A stretch of DNA of 9,852 nt from JBDTGE01 sp050742975 (GTDB taxonomy: Bacteria; Actinomycetota; Actinomycetes; Mycobacteriales; Jatrophihabitantaceae): positions 1-9,852 of the forward strand of contig JBOGDQ010000317.1 in the NCBI GenBank assembly GCA_050742975.1, written 5' to 3'. Made by a program: the position numbers and the translations under genes. The notes beneath the pieces are model-generated. The model made no database searches, was not told the origin of the DNA, and worked only from the letters and a program-made list of their open reading frames with translations. Positions 1 to 6,812 of the stretch are shown here, in pieces; the stretch's first letter is position 1; each line of letters starts with the position of its first letter.

Positions 1-32
1 GGGTGGAAGGTCGTAGACATGCGGCCGATCTC

Positions 33-977
33 GTGAAGACAAAACGACTTGGTCAAATCGTCGGCGTCGCTCTCGTCTGCGTCAGTGTGGCTTGGTTCGC
101 AATGCCGTCCTATGCCAACGGCGGTCCGTTGGCCAGTGGCACGCCCTGCGAGTTGTCCGCTGCCGGCAGCCTGTTCGACGGCCAGACCGGCATCGTGGTC
201 GACGGCAAGTGTGTGCCCGCGAATCAGGCTGGCGATGACGACAACGGCGGCGGCCCGCAGCCGCAGTACCGAGTTGTCGGATGCACCAGGCACTTCAAGA
301 TCGTGTTCAACGGCGACGTCGGCAGCGCCACCTGCGATACGCACATCCCGCATTGCAGGCTGCTGGTCGAGGGTGGCCAGCCGGGTGTGGACCCGGTTAT
401 CGCGTTCGAGAATCAGCGATTGGACCCGGACGCGACGTCCTGGGTGAATCTGGGGTTCTGGTGTCCGCAGTCGCGGGTGGCGGCGGTGGTGCCGGATGCG
501 GCGACGGTCCGTGATCAGGTGCTCAGGTTGTTGCCGCGGGTCGGGATCGGGACGACGGGTAGTCCGGCGACGTTGGTGAATGTGCAGACGATCGTGTGGG
601 CGGACACGCCGGTGCGCCGTTCGTTGGGGACGGTGCGGGTCGTGGGCCGGCCGGTGTGGCTGCGGCTGGGTTTCGCTAAGGCGAACTGGGCTTTCGGGGA
701 CGGGCAGCGCGCGTCCAATGTTGGGCCGGGCAAGGTGTATGACCGGCACGGGGACCGGTGCGCGCGGGTGCTGTGTCCGCACTACTTCGGGCACGTGTAC
801 CGGGCTGCCGGGCCGGTGACGATCACGCTGACGGTGTCCTGGCGGGCGAGCTACTCGCTGGACGGCATCCACTACGCGGCGGTGGACCCGGACCCGCTGA
901 GCGGTCCGGCGGCTACCCAGGCGCTGCTGGTGCGTCAGGCCCGCGCGGTCCTGGTCCCCAACCCCGACAGCAACTGA
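33..977 (+). CDS. Secreted protein with a PKD-like domain, function unknown
   Basis: The protein is 314 residues from the GTG at 33. I chose this start because it gives a classical signal peptide: a basic N-terminus (KTKR), a hydrophobic core at about residues 9-23, and a likely signal peptidase I site after SYA at about residue 28. An in-frame GTG at 3 would add ten residues in front of the basic stretch, and an even earlier start outside the window cannot be excluded. The exported part holds eight cysteines, so up to four disulfide bonds are possible. Residues 201-270 look like a PKD/immunoglobulin-like fold: a WAFGDG motif near 219-224, then an HVY motif and an alternating beta strand (VTITLTV), as in PKD domains. 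I see no catalytic motif, sortase signal or C-terminal membrane anchor, so it is probably released or held at the cell surface non-covalently. Its cellular role is unknown. It converges with the transporter gene, with only 15 bases between the stop codons. Confidence 0.75.
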   Translation: MKTKRLGQIVGVALVCVSVAWFAMPSYANGGPLASGTPCELSAAGSLFDGQTGIVVDGKCVPANQAGDDDNGGGPQPQYRVVGCTRHFKIVFNGDVGSATCDTHIPHCRLLVEGGQPGVDPVIAFENQRLDPDATSWVNLGFWCPQSRVAAVVPDAATVRDQVLRLLPRVGIGTTGSPATLVNVQTIVWADTPVRRSLGTVRVVGRPVWLRLGFAKANWAFGDGQRASNVGPGKVYDRHGDRCARVLCPHYFGHVYRAAGPVTITLTVSWRASYSLDGIHYAAVDPDPLSGPAATQALLVRQARAVLVPNPDSN

Positions 978-992
978 TCGGACAGGGCCAGC

Positions 993-2783
993 TCAGGCGA
1001 CCGTCGCGCCCCGAGCCGCGCCGTCCTCCTCGCCACCGAGCAGCGCGGGAACCGCGAGCGCACCGCCCTCGTGCGCGATCGCCTCGGCGACGTTGTCGTG
1101 GTGCGCGTCCTCGTGGACGTACCGGTCGCCCCGCATCAGCGACGCCGCAGCCGCGATCAGCAGCATCACGATCGATGCGCCGAACGCGATCAGCAGGCCG
1201 TGCATGAACGGGTCGGAGATCAGGTGCGGGAAGAACGAGCGCCCGGTCAGGTTCGCGACGTCCACGCCCGACCCGGCCTGCAACTGCTGCGGGTCGACCT
1301 GCTGCATCAGTTGCTTGATCGGGTTGTCGCCGAGGAACGCCGCGAACAGCGTGCCGACCGGCGGGATGTGCGAGATCTGGTGCGCGGACGACGGGTCGAC
1401 GCCCGCCTGGGTCAGCCCGTTGTAGAGCGAGGCGGGCAGCCGGCTCGCCAGTCCGATCGCCATCAGGGTGAAGAACCCGCCCATCGACAGCACCATGCCG
1501 GCGTTCATGCCCGTGGCGCGCACGCCCGAGGCCGCACCACGCTGCGAGCCCGGCACCGCGTTCATGATCGCTGCGGTGTTCGGCGCGGCCATCAGCCCCA
1601 TCCCGATGCCGTTGAGCGCCAGCAGTGCGGCGAACTGGACGTAATCGAAGTCCGCCGGCAGCAAGATCATGCCGACGAACGTCGCGGCCGTCAGCAGCAG
1701 GCCGCCGGTGGCGAACGCCCGCGCCCCGAACCGGTCGGAGATCGCACCCGAGGCCGGTCCGGCGACCAGGAAGCCGACCGTCATCGGCAGCATGTAGATG
1801 CCGGCCCACAGCGGGGTGTCCGCGTAGGCGTACCCGTGCAACGGCAACCAGATGCCCTGCAGCCAGATGATCAGCATGAACTGCAGGCCGCCGCGTGACA
1901 TCGCCGCCAGCAGGTTGACCGTCTGCCCGGCGGCGAACGCGCGGATCTTGAACAGCCGCAGGTTGATCATCGGATCGGTGACGTGGTTCTCGACGAACCC
2001 GAACACGATCAGCAGGGCGACGCCGCCGAGTCCGGTCACCAGCACCAGCGGCGACGTCCAGCCCATGGTGTGCCCGCCGTAGGGCTGCAGGCCGTAGGTG
2101 ATCGCGATGAGCAGGGCGGTCAGCCCGACCCCGAACGTCAGGTTGCCCCACCAGTCGATGACAACGCCGACGGCCCTGGAGCGTGGCTTGTCGTGCAGCG
2201 TGCGGTAACCCATCCAGGTACCCCACACGCCGACCGGGACGCTCACCCAGAACACCGCGCGCCAGTGCCACTCGGACAGCACCCCGCCGACGACCAGGCC
2301 GGCGAACGATCCGGCCAGCGCGGCGACCTGGTTCACGCCGAGTGCGAAGCCACGGCGGTCGGACGGGAATGCGTCGGTGATGATCGCCGTCGAGTTCGCG
2401 GTGAGCATCGCGCCGCCGATTCCCTGCACCACCCGCAGCCCGATGATCTCGAGGGCACCCGCGGCGCCGCTGTTCGGGACCAGCGCGCAGGCGGCCGAGG
2501 CGATCGTGAAGATCAGGAAGCCGAGGTTGAACAGCTTGGCCCGTCCGTACTGATCGCCCAACCGGCCGAACGTCACGACCAGCACCGCCGTGACGAGCAG
2601 GTAGCCCATCAGCATCCAGAGCAGGTACGAGATGTTGGCCGGCGCCAGTGGGTCCAGGCCGAGGCCGCTGAAGATCGCCGGAAGCGAGATCAGCAGGATC
2701 GACGAGTTGAGCGTCGCGGCCAGGATGCCGACGGTGGTGACCGACAACGCGATCCGGCGTGCGTGTGCTTCGGACTGATGCAC
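993..2783 (-). CDS. MFS drug/metabolite exporter, DHA2 (14-helix) family
   Basis: This is a 596-residue inner-membrane protein with hydrophobic segments consistent with 14 transmembrane helices. MFS motif A is at residues 73-85 (GRLGDQYGR), after helix 2. The antiporter motif C region is at about 149-185, with the helix 5 glycines and an HWRAVFWVSVPVG segment. The family exports drugs or small metabolites by proton antiport; the substrate here cannot be read from sequence. Helix 1 has LNSSILLISLPAI where many DHA2 proteins have an Asp (LDxTIVNVALP). About 80 hydrophilic or amphipathic residues separate the helices near 445 and 527, as in many DHA2 exporters. The cytoplasmic tail (551-596) is rich in His, Asp and Glu. 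The GTG start at 2783 is supported by a good ribosome binding site (AAGGGA, complement of 2789-2794). The gene is divergent from def and has its own palindromic operator candidate. No regulator gene lies beside it inside the window. Confidence 0.93.
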   Translation of the reverse strand: MHQSEAHARRIALSVTTVGILAATLNSSILLISLPAIFSGLGLDPLAPANISYLLWMLMGYLLVTAVLVVTFGRLGDQYGRAKLFNLGFLIFTIASAACALVPNSGAAGALEIIGLRVVQGIGGAMLTANSTAIITDAFPSDRRGFALGVNQVAALAGSFAGLVVGGVLSEWHWRAVFWVSVPVGVWGTWMGYRTLHDKPRSRAVGVVIDWWGNLTFGVGLTALLIAITYGLQPYGGHTMGWTSPLVLVTGLGGVALLIVFGFVENHVTDPMINLRLFKIRAFAAGQTVNLLAAMSRGGLQFMLIIWLQGIWLPLHGYAYADTPLWAGIYMLPMTVGFLVAGPASGAISDRFGARAFATGGLLLTAATFVGMILLPADFDYVQFAALLALNGIGMGLMAAPNTAAIMNAVPGSQRGAASGVRATGMNAGMVLSMGGFFTLMAIGLASRLPASLYNGLTQAGVDPSSAHQISHIPPVGTLFAAFLGDNPIKQLMQQVDPQQLQAGSGVDVANLTGRSFFPHLISDPFMHGLLIAFGASIVMLLIAAAASLMRGDRYVHEDAHHDNVAEAIAHEGGALAVPALLGGEEDGAARGATVA

Positions 2784-2799
2784 AGGTGTCCCTTCGTTC

Positions 2800-2814
2800 G
2801 TTAGGCATCCTAAC
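2800..2814 (-). promoter_or_regulatory. Palindromic operator candidate overlapping the transporter -10
   Basis: GTTAGG-CAT-CCTAAC is a perfect 6-3-6 inverted repeat, 16 bases upstream of the transporter start codon. On the - strand it contains TAGGAT (complement of 2807-2812), which fits an actinobacterial TANNNT -10 element. A TTGGCG at the complement of 2832-2837 could serve as -35, although the 19-base spacer is long. An AT-rich palindrome in this GC-rich context, over the likely -10 of an exporter gene, suggests a MarR- or TetR-type repressor site. The repressor is not identified. Confidence 0.6.
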
Positions 2815-2847
2815 TAAATGTCCCGACGAACCGCCAACCGACGTCCG

Positions 2848-2853
2848 TAGACT
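2848..2853 (+). promoter_or_regulatory. -10 element (TAGACT) for a leaderless def transcript
   Basis: TAGACT matches the actinobacterial -10 pattern TANNNT. It ends 7 bases before the GTG of def, so transcription would start at or within a base or two of the start codon. No Shine-Dalgarno sequence precedes that GTG, which fits leaderless initiation. No convincing -35 is visible: about 17 bases upstream (2825-2830) is GACGAA. Confidence 0.55.
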
Positions 2854-2860
2854 GCTCCGC

Positions 2861-3412
2861 GTGAGCGTGCAGCCCATCCGTCTGTTCGGCGATCCCGTCC
2901 TGCGCACGGCAGCCGACGTCGTCACCGACTTCGACCGCGAGCTGCGGACGCTGGTGGCCGACCTGGCCGAGACGATGCTCGACGCACCCGGATCGGGGCT
3001 CGCGGCTCCGCAGATCGGGGTCGGCCTGCGCGTGTTCACCTACCACGTGGACGACGCGCAGTCCGGGCACCTGGTGAACCCGGTGCTGCACTTCCCGGAC
3101 GACGACGAGCAGGACGGCCCCGAGGGCTGCCTGTCGATCCCCGGGCTGAGCTGGGACTGCAGGCGCCGGGCGAACGTCGTCGCCCACGGGCAGAACATGT
3201 ACGGCGACCAGATCACCGTCGAGGGCACGGCGCTGCTCGCGCGGTGCATCCAGCACGAGAGCGATCACCTGGACGGCGTGCTGTTCGTCGACCGGCTCGA
3301 TGCCGAGACCCGCAAGGCCGCGATGCGGGAGATCCGCGAGGCCGAATGGGCCGGCGGGACGGCACCGCGCGTCAAGGTCAGCCCGCACGCGACGCGTGGT
3401 CTGGCCCTGTGA
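2861..3412 (+). CDS. def: Peptide deformylase
   Basis: This enzyme removes the N-formyl group from the starting methionine of new proteins, in the cytoplasm at the ribosome exit. The 183-residue product has all three deformylase motifs: GSGLAAPQIG (44-53), EGCLS with the metal-binding Cys90, and HESDH (132-136), where His132 and His136 bind the metal and Glu133 is the catalytic base. The length is normal for the family. I chose the GTG at 2861 because the product then begins VSVQPIRLFGDPVLR, as deformylases usually do, and because a -10 element lies just upstream. Longer in-frame starts back to 2759 would run into the transporter gene. The last 4 bases overlap fmt (GTGA), so the gene that adds the formyl group and the gene that removes it are translationally coupled. 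Confidence 0.95.
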   Translation: MSVQPIRLFGDPVLRTAADVVTDFDRELRTLVADLAETMLDAPGSGLAAPQIGVGLRVFTYHVDDAQSGHLVNPVLHFPDDDEQDGPEGCLSIPGLSWDCRRRANVVAHGQNMYGDQITVEGTALLARCIQHESDHLDGVLFVDRLDAETRKAAMREIREAEWAGGTAPRVKVSPHATRGLAL

Positions 3413-4353
3413 GGCTGGTCTTCGCGGGAACGCCCGAGGCTGCGGTGCCGTCGCTGCGGGTCCTGCTCGCTTCCTCGCACCACGAGGTCGCCGCCGTGGT
3501 GACCCGCCCACCTGCGCGCGCCGGGCGCGGGCGGCACGAGCTGGCCTCCCCGGTGGCGGCTGTCGCGGCCGAGGCCGGACTCCCGGTGCTCACACCTCGG
3601 CGCCCCGGTGACCCCGAGTTCCTGGCGGAGCTGGCCGGACTCGCCCCCGACTGCTGCCCGGTCGTGGCCTACGGCGCGCTGTTGCCGCCGCCCGCGCTCG
3701 CCGTCCCGCGGTTGGGCTGGATCAACCTGCACTTCTCGCTGCTACCTGCCTGGCGCGGTGCGGCCCCGGTCCAGCACGCGATCCTGCACGGGGACGACGT
3801 CACCGGCGCGTCCACGTTCCTGATCGAGCAGGGCCTGGACACCGGGCCGGTATACGGCGTCGTCACCGAGGCGATCCGCCCCACCGACACGGCCGGCGAC
3901 CTGCTGGACCGGCTGGCCGGCAGCGGCGCCGGCCTGCTTGCCGCGACGATGGACGGGCTGGCCGACGGCTCGCTCATCGGTGTGCCGCAGAGTGCGGACG
4001 GCGTCTCGATCGCCGGAAAGCTCACGCCGCCCGACGCGCGGGTCGACTGGTCCGCGCCCGCGCGGCACGTCGACCGTCTCGTCCGCGCCTGCACGCCCGC
4101 ACCCGGAGCCTGGAGCACGTTCCGCGCCGAGCGGATCAAGCTCGGCCCGGTGCGCCTGTGCGGTGCGAACGCGCTGGCGCCGGGGCAGATCCGCGTCGAG
4201 AAGTCCGGCGTGTTCATCGGCACCGCTACCGTCGAGGTCGAACTCGGGCTCGTGCAGCCGCCGGGCAGGCGTCCGATGGCGGCTGCAGACTGGGCCCGCG
4301 GTGCACGGCCGGAGCCGGCAGAGCGTCTTGGGCTGGCGCAGCGCCTTGGCTAG
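3409..4353 (+). CDS. fmt: Methionyl-tRNA formyltransferase
   Basis: The enzyme transfers a formyl group from 10-formyltetrahydrofolate to initiator Met-tRNA. The 314-residue product has the expected order. The N-terminal Rossmann-like strand is RLVFAGTPEAAVPSL. The formyltransferase signature INLHFSLLPAWRGAAPVQ has catalytic Asn106 and His108, and LDTGPVYG carries Asp144. A C-terminal tRNA-binding domain with KLTPPDARVDW follows and ends in an ADWARGARP segment. The GTG at 3409 overlaps the def stop as GTGA. The start fits because Fmt proteins begin almost directly with this first strand; the upstream in-frame extension lies inside def and is not homologous. The end overlaps the likely rsmB start by 8 bases. 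Confidence 0.95.
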   Translation: MRLVFAGTPEAAVPSLRVLLASSHHEVAAVVTRPPARAGRGRHELASPVAAVAAEAGLPVLTPRRPGDPEFLAELAGLAPDCCPVVAYGALLPPPALAVPRLGWINLHFSLLPAWRGAAPVQHAILHGDDVTGASTFLIEQGLDTGPVYGVVTEAIRPTDTAGDLLDRLAGSGAGLLAATMDGLADGSLIGVPQSADGVSIAGKLTPPDARVDWSAPARHVDRLVRACTPAPGAWSTFRAERIKLGPVRLCGANALAPGQIRVEKSGVFIGTATVEVELGLVQPPGRRPMAAADWARGARPEPAERLGLAQRLG

Positions 4354-5734
4354 CGGCCCGCCGCGCAGACCGTCGTCACGACGCCCGTCCCGGCCGCGTC
4401 AACCGGAGCGCCCGGCCCCGGTCGACCGCCCGCGCCTGGTCGCGTTCCAGCTGCTGCGGGCCGTCTCGGGCGAGGACGCCTACGCGAACCTGGCGCTCCC
4501 CGCCCTGATCACCGCGCAGCAGCTCACCGGGCGTGACGCCGGCCTGGCCACCGAGCTCGGCTACGGGACCCTGCGCGCCCGGGGCACGCTCGACGAGATC
4601 GTCGCCGCCTGCCTCGACCGGCCCTTCGCCGAGGTGCAGGCCGAGGTCCAGGACCTGCTGCGGCTCGGCGCGTACCAGGCGCTGCGCACCCGAATCCCGC
4701 CGCACGCCGCGGTCGCCACGACGGTCGACCTGGCCCGCGCGAGCGGCAACGTGCGAGCCGCCGGTTTCGTGAACGCGGTGCTGCGCAAGGTCGCGGAGTC
4801 CGACTGGGACAGTTGGATCGACCGGCTCGCCACCGATGACCCACCGATCCGCCGCGTCGCGTTGCGGACCGCTCACCCGCAGTGGATCGCCGAGGCGTTC
4901 CGCGACGCGCTGGGCGGCGACCTGGCCGAGACCGAAGCGGCGCTGGCGGCGGACGATGCGCGGCCGCAGACCCACCTGGTCGCGTGGCCCGGGCGGAGCG
5001 ACCGGGCCGAGCTCGTCACGCAGTCAGGTGGTGTCGCCGGGCCGTACTCGCCGTACGCGGTGCGGATGACCGGCGGCGATCCGTCCGCGCTCGCCGCCGT
5101 GCATGCGCGACGGGCCGGGGTGCAGGACGAGGGCAGCCAGCTGTGCGCCATCGCGCTGACTTACGCACCACTCGACGGCCGGGACGAGCGCTGGCTGGAC
5201 CTGTGTGCCGGGCCGGGCGGCAAGACGGCGCTGCTGGCGGCGCTCGCGGCCGGGCGCAGCGCGACCGTGACCGCGAACGAGCTGCACCCGCACCGGGCCG
5301 AGCTGGTGCACAAGCTGTGCGCGCCGTGGGAGGTCGACGTCCTCGTCGGTGACTCGCGCGAACTTCCACCGGTCGAGGGAGGTTACGACCGCGTGCTCGT
5401 CGACGCGCCGTGCACCGGGCTCGGCGCGCTGCGCAGGCGCCCGGAGTCCCGGTGGCGGCGGCAGCCCGGCGACGTCCCGGAGCTGGCTCGGCTGCAGGGC
5501 GAACTGCTCGCGGCCGCACTGCGCCTGGTTCGCCCCGGGGGCGTCGTCGGTTACGTCACCTGCTCGCCGCACCCGGCCGAGACGCTCGAGGTCGTAGCCG
5601 GGTACGACCTGCTGGACGCGCGGGCCGCCTTCGCCGGGGTCGACAACATCGGCGAGAGACTGACTGTCCAACTCTGGCCGCACCGGCACGGGACCGACGC
5701 GATGTTCTGCGCGCTGATCCGCCGCTCGGTGTAA
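4346..5734 (+). CDS. rsmB: 16S rRNA (cytosine-C5) methyltransferase RsmB (Fmu/Sun)
   Basis: This enzyme uses S-adenosylmethionine to methylate a cytosine of 16S rRNA (C967 in E. coli numbering). The 462-residue product starts with an Arg/Pro-rich tail (to about residue 30). A NusB-like RNA-binding domain follows (about 31-160, with ELGYGTLRARGTLDEI and FVNAVLRKV). The catalytic domain holds the SAM-binding loop DLCAGPGGKT (285-294), motif IV DAPCTGLG with Cys356, and motif VI VTCSPHPAET with the nucleophile Cys406. I prefer the TTG at 4346 (overlap TTGGCTAG with fmt) because the product then begins MASGPPRRPS, a short basic tail of the kind I would expect ahead of the NusB-like domain. A GTG at 4301 or TTG at 4328 are alternatives, and none has a strong ribosome binding site. 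Third gene of the def-fmt-rsmB unit. Confidence 0.93.
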   Translation: MASGPPRRPSSRRPSRPRQPERPAPVDRPRLVAFQLLRAVSGEDAYANLALPALITAQQLTGRDAGLATELGYGTLRARGTLDEIVAACLDRPFAEVQAEVQDLLRLGAYQALRTRIPPHAAVATTVDLARASGNVRAAGFVNAVLRKVAESDWDSWIDRLATDDPPIRRVALRTAHPQWIAEAFRDALGGDLAETEAALAADDARPQTHLVAWPGRSDRAELVTQSGGVAGPYSPYAVRMTGGDPSALAAVHARRAGVQDEGSQLCAIALTYAPLDGRDERWLDLCAGPGGKTALLAALAAGRSATVTANELHPHRAELVHKLCAPWEVDVLVGDSRELPPVEGGYDRVLVDAPCTGLGALRRRPESRWRRQPGDVPELARLQGELLAAALRLVRPGGVVGYVTCSPHPAETLEVVAGYDLLDARAAFAGVDNIGERLTVQLWPHRHGTDAMFCALIRRSV

Positions 5735-5765
5735 CCGGACCGGGCCGGCTGGACAAGACACTGGC

Positions 5766-6109
5766 ATGGGAACCGATCGCGAGCGGTTCGAGGAGCTGTT
5801 CCGGCAGCACTACGGCGCGGTGGTGCGGTACGCGGTGCGGCGAGTCGGTCCTGACGCGGCGCACGAGATCGTCAGCGAGACGTTCGTGACTGCCTGGCGC
5901 CGGCTCGACGGTGCGCGCGGCCTGCAGTCGCTCGCGATCTTGTTGCAGATCGGTGGCTGGAGCAGCACATGCGCACCACTATCGGGACGGCAGCACAGCC
6001 AGCGCAACAAGATCGGGTCCGGTGTACGGCCCGCGGCAACCGCGATCGCAGGCCTCAGCGGCGCACGTTGATCGCCGCCACGTACTTGTGGGATGACTGG
6101 TGGCAATAG
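5766..6109 (+). pseudogene. Remnant of an ECF sigma factor gene, region 2 only
   Basis: From the ATG at 5766, residues 5-48 (RERFEELFRQHYGAVVRYAV and on to SETFVTAWRRLD, ending near 5909) match sigma-70 region 2.1-2.2 of ECF sigma factors. Similarity then stops and the reading frame closes at 6071 after 101 codons, against roughly 160-200 for an ECF factor. In the +2-shifted frame, bases 5927-5968 read VARDLVADRWLEQH. This resembles the part of region 2 that normally follows (L..IARN..AD..R), so a frameshift with a small deletion near 5910-5926 is likely. That second frame stays open to the TAG at 6107-6109 but shows no region 4 (the -35 binding domain). The product could not work as a sigma factor in either frame. 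No anti-sigma gene is adjacent. The sigma-like start is clear; the frameshift reading is inference. Confidence 0.65.
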
Positions 6110-6112
6110 ACT
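6107..6112 (+). promoter_or_regulatory. -10 element (TAGACT) for a leaderless rpe transcript
   Basis: This hexamer is identical to the one before def and ends 6 bases before the GTG of rpe. Transcription would again begin at the start codon. No Shine-Dalgarno lies upstream of that GTG. The -35 is weak or absent (ACTTGT at 6084-6089 would give a 17-base spacer). The first three bases are also the stop codon of the shifted sigma-remnant frame. It is probably the main promoter for rpe and the rib genes behind it. Confidence 0.55.
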
Positions 6113-6118
6113 TCCGGG

Positions 6119-6802
6119 GTGGGGAAACCGGGTCGCCGCGAGCCGATGATCGCGCCGAGCATCCTGTCGGCCGACTTCGCGCGGCTGGGCGAGGAGGCCG
6201 AGGCGGTCGACAACGCCGACTGGCTGCACGTCGACGTGATGGACGCCCACTTCGTCCCCAACCTGACCCTCGGCCTGCCCGTCGTGGAGAGCCTGCGCAA
6301 GGCGGCCGCGCTGCCGCTGGACTGCCACCTGATGATCGAGGACCCCGACCGCTGGGCGCCCGGCTACGCCGAGGCTGGCGCCGCGAACGTGACGTTCCAC
6401 GTCGAGGCCGCGCGGGACGCCGTCCAGACGGCGCGGGCGATCCGGTCGGCCGGCGCGCTCGCCGGGCTCTCGGTCAAGCCGGGAACGCCGCTGGAGCCGT
6501 ACCTGGATGTCCTGCGCGAGTTCGACACGCTGCTCGTGATGACCGTCGAGCCGGGGTTCGGCGGGCAGGAGTTCATGGCAGAGGTGCTGCCGAAGGTCCG
6601 GCTGGCTCGCGAGCAGGTCATGGCCGGCCACCTGCGGCTCTTCGTCGAGGTCGACGGCGGGATCACCCTGGACACGATCGCGGCCGCGGCCGAGGCCGGT
6701 GCCGACGTGTTCGTCGCGGGCTCGGCCGTCTACGGCGCAGACGATCCGGCAGCCGCGGTCGAGTCACTGCGCGCCACCGCCCGCACCGCGATGGACTGGT
6801 AG
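6119..6802 (+). CDS. rpe: Ribulose-5-phosphate 3-epimerase
   Basis: The enzyme interconverts ribulose 5-phosphate and xylulose 5-phosphate in the pentose phosphate pathway (cytoplasm). The 227-residue product has the complete TIM-barrel signature set. IAPSILSADF is at 11-20, HVDVMDAHFVPN has metal/catalytic His37 and Asp39, and CHLMIEDP has His70. VEPGFGGQEF forms the phosphate loop region, VDGGI has the catalytic Asp179, and FVAGSAVYG is the last phosphate-binding strand. The GTG at 6119 was chosen over the ATG at 6146 because a -10 lies just upstream and because a short lead before IAPSIL is common in actinobacterial Rpe. Ribulose 5-phosphate is also the substrate of the downstream DHBP synthase, which may explain the linkage to rib genes. 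Ten bases separate it from ribD. Confidence 0.95.
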   Translation: MGKPGRREPMIAPSILSADFARLGEEAEAVDNADWLHVDVMDAHFVPNLTLGLPVVESLRKAAALPLDCHLMIEDPDRWAPGYAEAGAANVTFHVEAARDAVQTARAIRSAGALAGLSVKPGTPLEPYLDVLREFDTLLVMTVEPGFGGQEFMAEVLPKVRLAREQVMAGHLRLFVEVDGGITLDTIAAAAEAGADVFVAGSAVYGADDPAAAVESLRATARTAMDW

Positions 6803-6812
6803 GCGAGCGGCG

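Noticed and set aside
11..32. TAGACA at 14-19 as a third leaderless-type promoter before the PKD-protein gene
   Set aside because: The sixth base is A rather than T, the distance to the GTG at 33 is 13 bases, and the window edge hides the upstream context.
978..1010. Possible bidirectional terminator between the convergent genes
   Set aside because: Only a four-base-pair stem (GCGA-CCG-TCGC) is visible, inside the transporter 3' end and with no U-tract. That is too weak to call.
1071..2804. Long + strand open frames antisense to the transporter
   Set aside because: They are rich in Arg, Gln and His with no recognisable domain. Shadow frames like these are expected opposite GC-rich coding DNA.
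913..3039. 708-codon open frame on the - strand across the transporter gene
   Set aside because: It has Arg/Gly/Pro-rich composition typical of an out-of-frame shadow in high-GC DNA, and it overlaps the well-supported transporter and def genes.
5735..5765. CCGG-rich repeats after the rsmB stop as a terminator
   Set aside because: Short overlapping CCGG units give no stable single hairpin, and there is no T-run.
6111..6150. CTTCCGGGGTGGGGAAACC resembles the 5' part of an FMN riboswitch
   Set aside because: The later conserved RFN blocks are missing, and the stretch overlaps the promoter and the first rpe codons. The likeness is limited to a short G-rich run.
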